Made by a program: the position numbers and the translations under genes. From Demequinaceae bacterium (GTDB lineage Bacteria; Actinomycetota; Actinomycetes; Actinomycetales; Demequinaceae), in assembly GCA_016933155.1 (NCBI GenBank), contig JAFGBM010000005.1, forward strand, positions 1-64,000: a DNA stretch of 64,000 bases. The letters are read 5' to 3'. This document shows, one piece after another, positions 60,701 through 64,000 of this stretch (position 1 is the first letter of the stretch; each line of letters starts with the position of its first letter). The notes beneath the pieces were generated by a model. It saw only the letters and a list, made by a program, of their open reading frames with translations. It was not told the DNA's origin and did no database searches.

Positions 60701-60920
60701 TTCCCGGTGGTGGGCGACGCTCAACGGCCATGACTTGAACCCTGTGGAGGTCGATGGGCGCCAGGGCTTCGAGGTCGGGGGAGTCTCGGGAAGCCTGAGG
60801 GTGGGATATTTCGACGCCGCCTATCGGGCGTGGTGGATACTCGGTCTCGTTGCGATCGCGTGGGCCCTCATCGGAGCCATTCCGCTGAGAGACCGCGCCT
60901 ACGGGAAGAGGCGTCGATGA
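57798..60920 (+). CDS. GT2-family glycosyltransferase with large membrane and outer domains
   Basis: The 1040-residue protein begins with a cytosolic GT2 domain (about residues 1-230; VTTGRVGFLSETLSAL, LLHDDSAPHKTCL with the DxD-like HDDSAP, and FGDSTDFCRRVW). About ten helices follow, then an extracytoplasmic C-terminal domain ending with a final helix (WWILGLVAIAWALIGAI). It belongs to the actinobacterial glycosyltransferases found after whiB2, thought to act in cell-envelope polysaccharide formation. It overlaps the next gene as ATGA. Confidence 0.9.
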   Translation: MSADGPIVRAIVVTTGRVGFLSETLSALAAQDQRIDAWHLVVVGGSRSDGRELGIPPGLGIPVTTVEASTFGEAVDALLREHPGQDEWLWLLHDDSAPHKTCLSRLLAVTRRRRTAGVVGPAQVRWEDPTRLVSVGITVSRNGRRLNVVDEDDIDQGQHEGREDVLAVGLAGALVRRDVWARLGGTDPAYGVFGDSTDFCRRVWRSGHDVVVAPRARVRHAQATLLGRVDDARRSEGRRSHSRVRASEWYHALAWARPWAIPLLLLWAGLSSLGRALVRVAAGEPRLAIADLAVPPTLATRMRSLRRSRAAIRRAGTTPVERRLLAKLIDVIGYIRTREFGLYEAWRAENRPNDVQRKELARLRVRRRWTFAVVALLLLALSVALYGTWIAPLVRGDMLAGSALGVTDVSTGDLWKRSWTGWSDTGLGGGAVDGSFAALMIPFSLCGGLAMGVGFLLVLSPLLAGVAGWLAAGAATRSLSARAIAAIAWGTWPTLTSSVADGRVGSVLAHILLPLLALALARASSLFRRDVLGQGEEFPRGRIGSPAAGAAAAVLLVAVTVAAPILLAPLLLAIVALVIVGKGHRRRLAFLAIPALVVQGPVLWQTWIHRGETRWWSLLVREPGPALSSEPVSGWDLLWGIGESPPAWPAATETGNLILTYLVGVVLVAAAALALASGHSLMATRLGWCVASGGLATAIIAQRTIAVEAAPDGSAAANGWPGPGLSLLALGLMMAVIAASGTPRRPPGAASGRTTLTIVMAGVLTIQVAATAWPGRDFGGDVHLTPTSVLPLVADLERSSQPATRVLLLRSLDDGTVSYTVLASDGDSSLLGRAHLAADGSWPTGGHDVGDVSFFGPTVATLAGSGGDAGTLLKDWGIGVVVVAPDSEALVGPLLLVPDLALIGASDLGVSWEVLPGSASGGMPKVSRTWLEEPDGDRLPLPSEPTGVKTPISSGHPDRVLILAVPFDSRWWATLNGHDLNPVEVDGRQGFEVGGVSGSLRVGYFDAAYRAWWILGLVAIAWALIGAIPLRDRAYGKRRR

Positions 60921-62245
60921 TCCGCCCCGTCACCGGGATCCTCGCCCTCGGGGCGGCTCTGGCCATCGCGGCGTTCTTCGACCCGCTCCCGGAGGAGCCG
61001 GTCGTCCGCACCCCCACGACCATGGATGTCGTTCCGACGGATCTTCCCATCGGATGCTGGGGGTGGATGGTCCTGCCCGTCGGCGAGGCGGGGGAGGGCG
61101 ACGGGGGGCTCGCTCCCGGGGCAAGCGACGTCCTCAGGACCATGATCGTCTCCGATGAGCGGGAAATCGATCCCGTCGGGTTTGGGTTCATGAGCGACGC
61201 CGTCATCGGGGTGCAGGTGGAAAGGGTCGGCCACGGAGACCTCTCGGGACTGGCGGCCGCAACCTGTTCCAGGCCGGCGAAGGATGCCTGGCTCGTGGGC
61301 GGCTCGACCCGGCTGGGGTCGAGCGCCAGGCTTGTCCTCGTCAACCCTTCCGATGTGACGACGGAGGTTGTCGCGACCGTCTACGGCCCCACGGGCCAGG
61401 TCGATCAGACGATCATCGTTTCGATGGGGGCGGAGACGTCGGAATCGATCCTCATCGAAGGTGTCGCCGCCGAACTCGCGACCCTCGTCGTCCACGTCGA
61501 GGCCGACGGCGCCGGGGTTGTTGCAGCCATTCAGGATTCGAGGCTCAATGGATTCCTGCCGGCGGGAAGCGAATGGGTGGTGGCGGGGGCTGCCCCGTCC
61601 ACGCGGCTGGTGATCCCGGCCGTCGGCCCTGGAGATCCCGAGGGAATCGATGGATCGGCCACCATACGCCTCATGGCGCCGGAGGGGGCGACGGCCTCCC
61701 TCACCTTGATCAGTGACGCCGGGGTTCAGCCTTGGCCGGGGGTGAGGAACATGCGGCTGGAGGCTGGGATACCCATCGATATCGACGTGCCGGCCTCGTT
61801 GAGGTCGGTCGTGATCGTCGAGGCCGATCAGCCGGTCGTCGCCGCAGCGATCACTCGGAAGGGTCGAGTTCCGGACGAGGGCCTGGAGGGTGACATCGCC
61901 CGCGATATCACCTGGGTGGCCGGTCAGGATCCCCGCATCGGATCGCTCCTCACCGCAACCATGCCGCCGTACACGGTCACCGTCGTGGCGTACGCGGACG
62001 CCCAAACCGTCTTCCGGGTTCGGGATGCCGACACCGGGACCCTCTATGCGGAAGCGCTCATGGGGGCCGGGACGATGGCGGAGATCCCCCTCGATGCGGA
62101 TCCCGGTACGCTTCTCGCGATCGAGGGCGAGGCGTCCTGGGTGCTGATCATCGAGGACCTTGACTTCCGGACGGCGGTTCAGCCGGTCGATACCCGAGAC
62201 AACCCCGTGTCCATCTCGGCGATTCCGGGGTTTTACGTCCCCTGA
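60917..62245 (+). CDS. DUF5719 family exported protein
   Basis: The 442-residue protein has an N-terminal signal or anchor helix (ILALGAALAIAAFF) and repeated beta-rich modules with RLVLVNPSDVTTEV and IRLMAPEGATASLTL segments. This is the DUF5719 layout always found next to the GT2 gene in actinobacteria. One cysteine occurs early (IGCWGW) and another in ATCSRPA. No enzyme motif is visible; a scaffold for the glycosyltransferase is plausible. The ATG overlaps the GT2 stop. Confidence 0.88.
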   Translation: MIRPVTGILALGAALAIAAFFDPLPEEPVVRTPTTMDVVPTDLPIGCWGWMVLPVGEAGEGDGGLAPGASDVLRTMIVSDEREIDPVGFGFMSDAVIGVQVERVGHGDLSGLAAATCSRPAKDAWLVGGSTRLGSSARLVLVNPSDVTTEVVATVYGPTGQVDQTIIVSMGAETSESILIEGVAAELATLVVHVEADGAGVVAAIQDSRLNGFLPAGSEWVVAGAAPSTRLVIPAVGPGDPEGIDGSATIRLMAPEGATASLTLISDAGVQPWPGVRNMRLEAGIPIDIDVPASLRSVVIVEADQPVVAAAITRKGRVPDEGLEGDIARDITWVAGQDPRIGSLLTATMPPYTVTVVAYADAQTVFRVRDADTGTLYAEALMGAGTMAEIPLDADPGTLLAIEGEASWVLIIEDLDFRTAVQPVDTRDNPVSISAIPGFYVP

Positions 62246-62316
62246 CCGACCCAAGCGTGGCCGGTCGACGGCGTGGTGCCGAGGGATGGGTTTGGGGCGG
62301 GGGTAACGTCCCGAAC

Positions 62317-62670
62317 GTGACGACCATGCGTCGGTGTTCCAAGACCCCCTGTGGCCGACCGGCCGTGGCGACCCTCACCTATGTCTATGCGGACTCCTGC
62401 GTCGTCGTCGGCGCGCTCTCCCACCACGCGGAACCGCACTCCTACGACCTGTGCGCGCATCATGCCGAAGTCTTCACGGCTCCACGGGGATGGGACATCG
62501 TGCACCTCCATCAGGAGTACGCCACCCTTCCGCCGTCACCCGACGACATCGACGCCCTGGCCAGGGCGGTTCGCGAGGCCGGTCGCCCCCAGGTCGAGGA
62601 GGACCACCCGACCGCAACCCCCGAACCGCCACGCCGCGGCCATCTCCGCGTGGTGTCCAGGGAGGCGTGA
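62317..62670 (+). CDS. DUF3499 family protein
   Basis: The 117-residue protein matches the actinobacterial DUF3499 family (MRRCSKTPCGRPAVATLTYVY, EPHSYDLCAHHAE, PRGWDIVHL), with Cys and His residues arranged like a small zinc site. TAACGT lies 7 nt before GTG 62317, so I prefer it over ATG 62326 that would drop three residues. The C-terminus is Pro-rich and variable. A metallopeptidase gene often found in this cluster is absent. Confidence 0.9.
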   Translation: MTTMRRCSKTPCGRPAVATLTYVYADSCVVVGALSHHAEPHSYDLCAHHAEVFTAPRGWDIVHLHQEYATLPPSPDDIDALARAVREAGRPQVEEDHPTATPEPPRRGHLRVVSREA

Positions 62671-62689
62671 CGCCGACTACGGTAGTGGC

Positions 62690-64000
62690 GTGAGCGATTC
62701 CCCCGATCTTTCCGACCTCATCAAGTCCTACGATGTCCGAGGCGTATGGGGCAAGGACCTCACCGCCGATGTCACCCGGGCCATCGGGGCGGCCTTCGCC
62801 GATGTCGTCGTCCGGTCCGACGGTGCGAGGACCGTCGTCATCGGACGGGACATGAGGGATTCCGGCCCCGCCCTGGCCGACGCCTTCGCCTCCGGCCTCG
62901 CCGACCGGGGCATCGACGCCATCCGCATCGGACTCTGTTCGACGGATGGCCTGTATCACGCCTCAGGGGTTCTCGACCTCCCGGGGGCGATGATCACCGC
63001 CAGCCACAATCCCGCCGAATACAACGGGATCAAACTTTGTCGCTCGCGGGCGAGGGCCGTCGGGGAGAACACGGGGTTGGGGGAGGTCCGGGCCTTAGCC
63101 GGACGATACGTCGCGGAGGGCATCCCCATCGAGGAGAACCGGGGGTCGGGCAGCGAACGAGACATGCTTGTCGAGTACGGATCTTTCCTCCGCTCGCTCG
63201 TCGATCTTTCGGCAATCCGGCCCCTCAAGGTCGTCGTGGACGCCGCGAACGCGATGGGCGGATACACGGTCCCCGCGGCCCTGGGCGAGGAGGCCGGGCT
63301 TTCCCCTCTTCCGCTCACTATCGTCCCGCTGTACTTCGAACTCGACGGGACGTTCCCCAATCACGAGGCGAATCCGCTTCAGGAGGAAAACCTCCGCGAC
63401 CTCCAAGCGGCTGTCCGGGAGCACAGCGCCGACATTGGCCTGGCCTTCGACGGGGATGCCGATCGGTGTTTCGTCGTCGACGAACGCGGCGAGATCGTCA
63501 AGCCCTCGACGATCACGGCGCTGATCGGGGTCCGCGAGACCCTCCGGGAGAAGCGGGCAGGCCGCACCCCGACCGTCATCTACAACCTCATCTCCTCGAG
63601 AGCCGTCCCCGAGGCGCTTACCCTGGCCGGGGCCACACCTGTGCGCTCAAGGGTCGGGCATTCCTTCATCAAGGCCGACATGGCCCGGCTCGATGCCGTG
63701 TTCGGCGGCGAGCACTCCGCCCACTACTACTTCCGGGACTTCTTCTTCGCGGACTCCGGGATGCTGGCCGCCCTTCACGTCCTCGCCGCGCTCGGCGGGC
63801 AGGGCCGAGTCCTCTCGGAGCTCCTCGCCGAGTACGACCCCTACGTCGCCTCAGGGGAGATCAACTCCGCCGTGGCCTCCGCCGATGCGGCCATCGAGAG
63901 GGTGAGGAAGGCCTTCGCCACGCCCGAGACCGAGGAGGATCTCCTCGACGGGCTGACCGTGAGCCACTGGAGCGCCGAACCCCGCTGGTGGTTCAATGTG
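62690..64000 (+). CDS. manB: phosphomannomutase/phosphoglucomutase (3' end outside window)
   Basis: At least 437 codons of an alpha-D-phosphohexomutase are visible and open at the window edge. The phosphoserine loop TASHNPAEYNG has Ser105, the Mg site FDGDADRCFVV spans Asp254 to Arg259, and the sugar loop GGEHSAHYYF is present. It interconverts Man-6-P and Man-1-P (or the glucose forms), feeding GDP-mannose for envelope glycans. TACGGT lies 6 nt before the GTG start. Its neighbours whiB2, GT2, DUF5719 and DUF3499 match the conserved actinobacterial order. Confidence 0.95.
   Translation, partial: MSDSPDLSDLIKSYDVRGVWGKDLTADVTRAIGAAFADVVVRSDGARTVVIGRDMRDSGPALADAFASGLADRGIDAIRIGLCSTDGLYHASGVLDLPGAMITASHNPAEYNGIKLCRSRARAVGENTGLGEVRALAGRYVAEGIPIEENRGSGSERDMLVEYGSFLRSLVDLSAIRPLKVVVDAANAMGGYTVPAALGEEAGLSPLPLTIVPLYFELDGTFPNHEANPLQEENLRDLQAAVREHSADIGLAFDGDADRCFVVDERGEIVKPSTITALIGVRETLREKRAGRTPTVIYNLISSRAVPEALTLAGATPVRSRVGHSFIKADMARLDAVFGGEHSAHYYFRDFFFADSGMLAALHVLAALGGQGRVLSELLAEYDPYVASGEINSAVASADAAIERVRKAFATPETEEDLLDGLTVSHWSAEPRWWFNV

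Noticed and set aside
1-64000. CRISPR arrays, insertion sequences, integrases, phage genes
   Set aside because: No short regularly spaced repeats, transposase motifs or terminal inverted repeats were seen. The only tandem array is the in-frame 264-bp coding repeat.

Overview
This 64 kb window is a high-GC chromosomal segment from an actinobacterium, most likely class Actinomycetes. The lineage rests on two WhiB regulators, a PdtaS-type histidine kinase beside WhiB1, AdnA/AdnB and UvrD2 helicases, a UPF0182 protein, DUF3107/DUF3152/DUF3499/DUF5719/DUF5679 genes, an LCP wall ligase, and an initiator tRNA with a C1/U72 mismatch. Much of the gene order (RhlE helicase, DUF3107, DUF3152, AdnA, AdnB, NudC, UvrD2, DUF2342-type protein, PDZ/Lon protein, UPF0182; PdtaS/WhiB1; WhiB2, glycosyltransferase, DUF5719, DUF3499, ManB) matches conserved actinobacterial neighbourhoods. 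I cannot name a genus. I see no insertion sequence, prophage, integrase or CRISPR array.

Layout. 0-1 kb: the C-terminal end of a large surface protein made of 88-residue repeats encoded by 264-bp tandem repeats. 1-5.6 kb: one-carbon metabolism (purU; a ZTP riboswitch before glyA-folD) plus an acetyltransferase and an exonuclease III-type gene. 5.6-14 kb: galK, mrp, a DUF1003 / MgtE-N+CBS pair, aminopeptidase P, and four small four-helix membrane proteins placed either side of mrp. 13.6-18.9 kb: PHP phosphoesterase, acyltransferase-SGNH protein, DEAD-box helicase, gluconokinase. 18.8-31.5 kb: DNA repair block (AdnA, AdnB, UvrD2) with NudC, a degenerate APH-fold protein, a ThiF-like protein and the 53-residue zinc-ribbon protein DUF5679. 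31.6-37.2 kb: DUF2342-type protein, PDZ-Lon protease, UPF0182, tRNA-fMet. 37.3-45.5 kb: a four-gene FtsX/MacB-like ABC system whose first ATPase carries an AbrB-like domain. 45.6-51 kb: DUF2505, PdtaS, WhiB1 and an orphan EssC/EccC-like FHA-FtsK ATPase. 51-57 kb: GH5 mannanase, GtrA-glycosyltransferase fusion, purE and LCP protein. 57-64 kb: WhiB2, GT2, DUF5719, DUF3499 and ManB, a cell-envelope glycan cluster.

Two window-wide patterns stand out. Sixteen genes have a -10-like hexamer (TAnnnT or CACGAT) exactly 6-7 nt before the start codon, pointing to leaderless transcripts and fixing many starts. Three convergent gene pairs share one CTAG tetranucleotide as both stop codons. Other items worth checking are the twin palindromes at the whiB2 promoter, a coupled mini-ORF before the LCP gene, MtrA-like direct repeats, a possible ATT start, and three proteins lacking expected catalytic or metal-binding residues (DUF3152, the APH-fold protein, UvrD2's missing cysteine cluster). 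Start codons were chosen by hand from Shine-Dalgarno sites, leaderless spacing and domain boundaries, and several remain uncertain.
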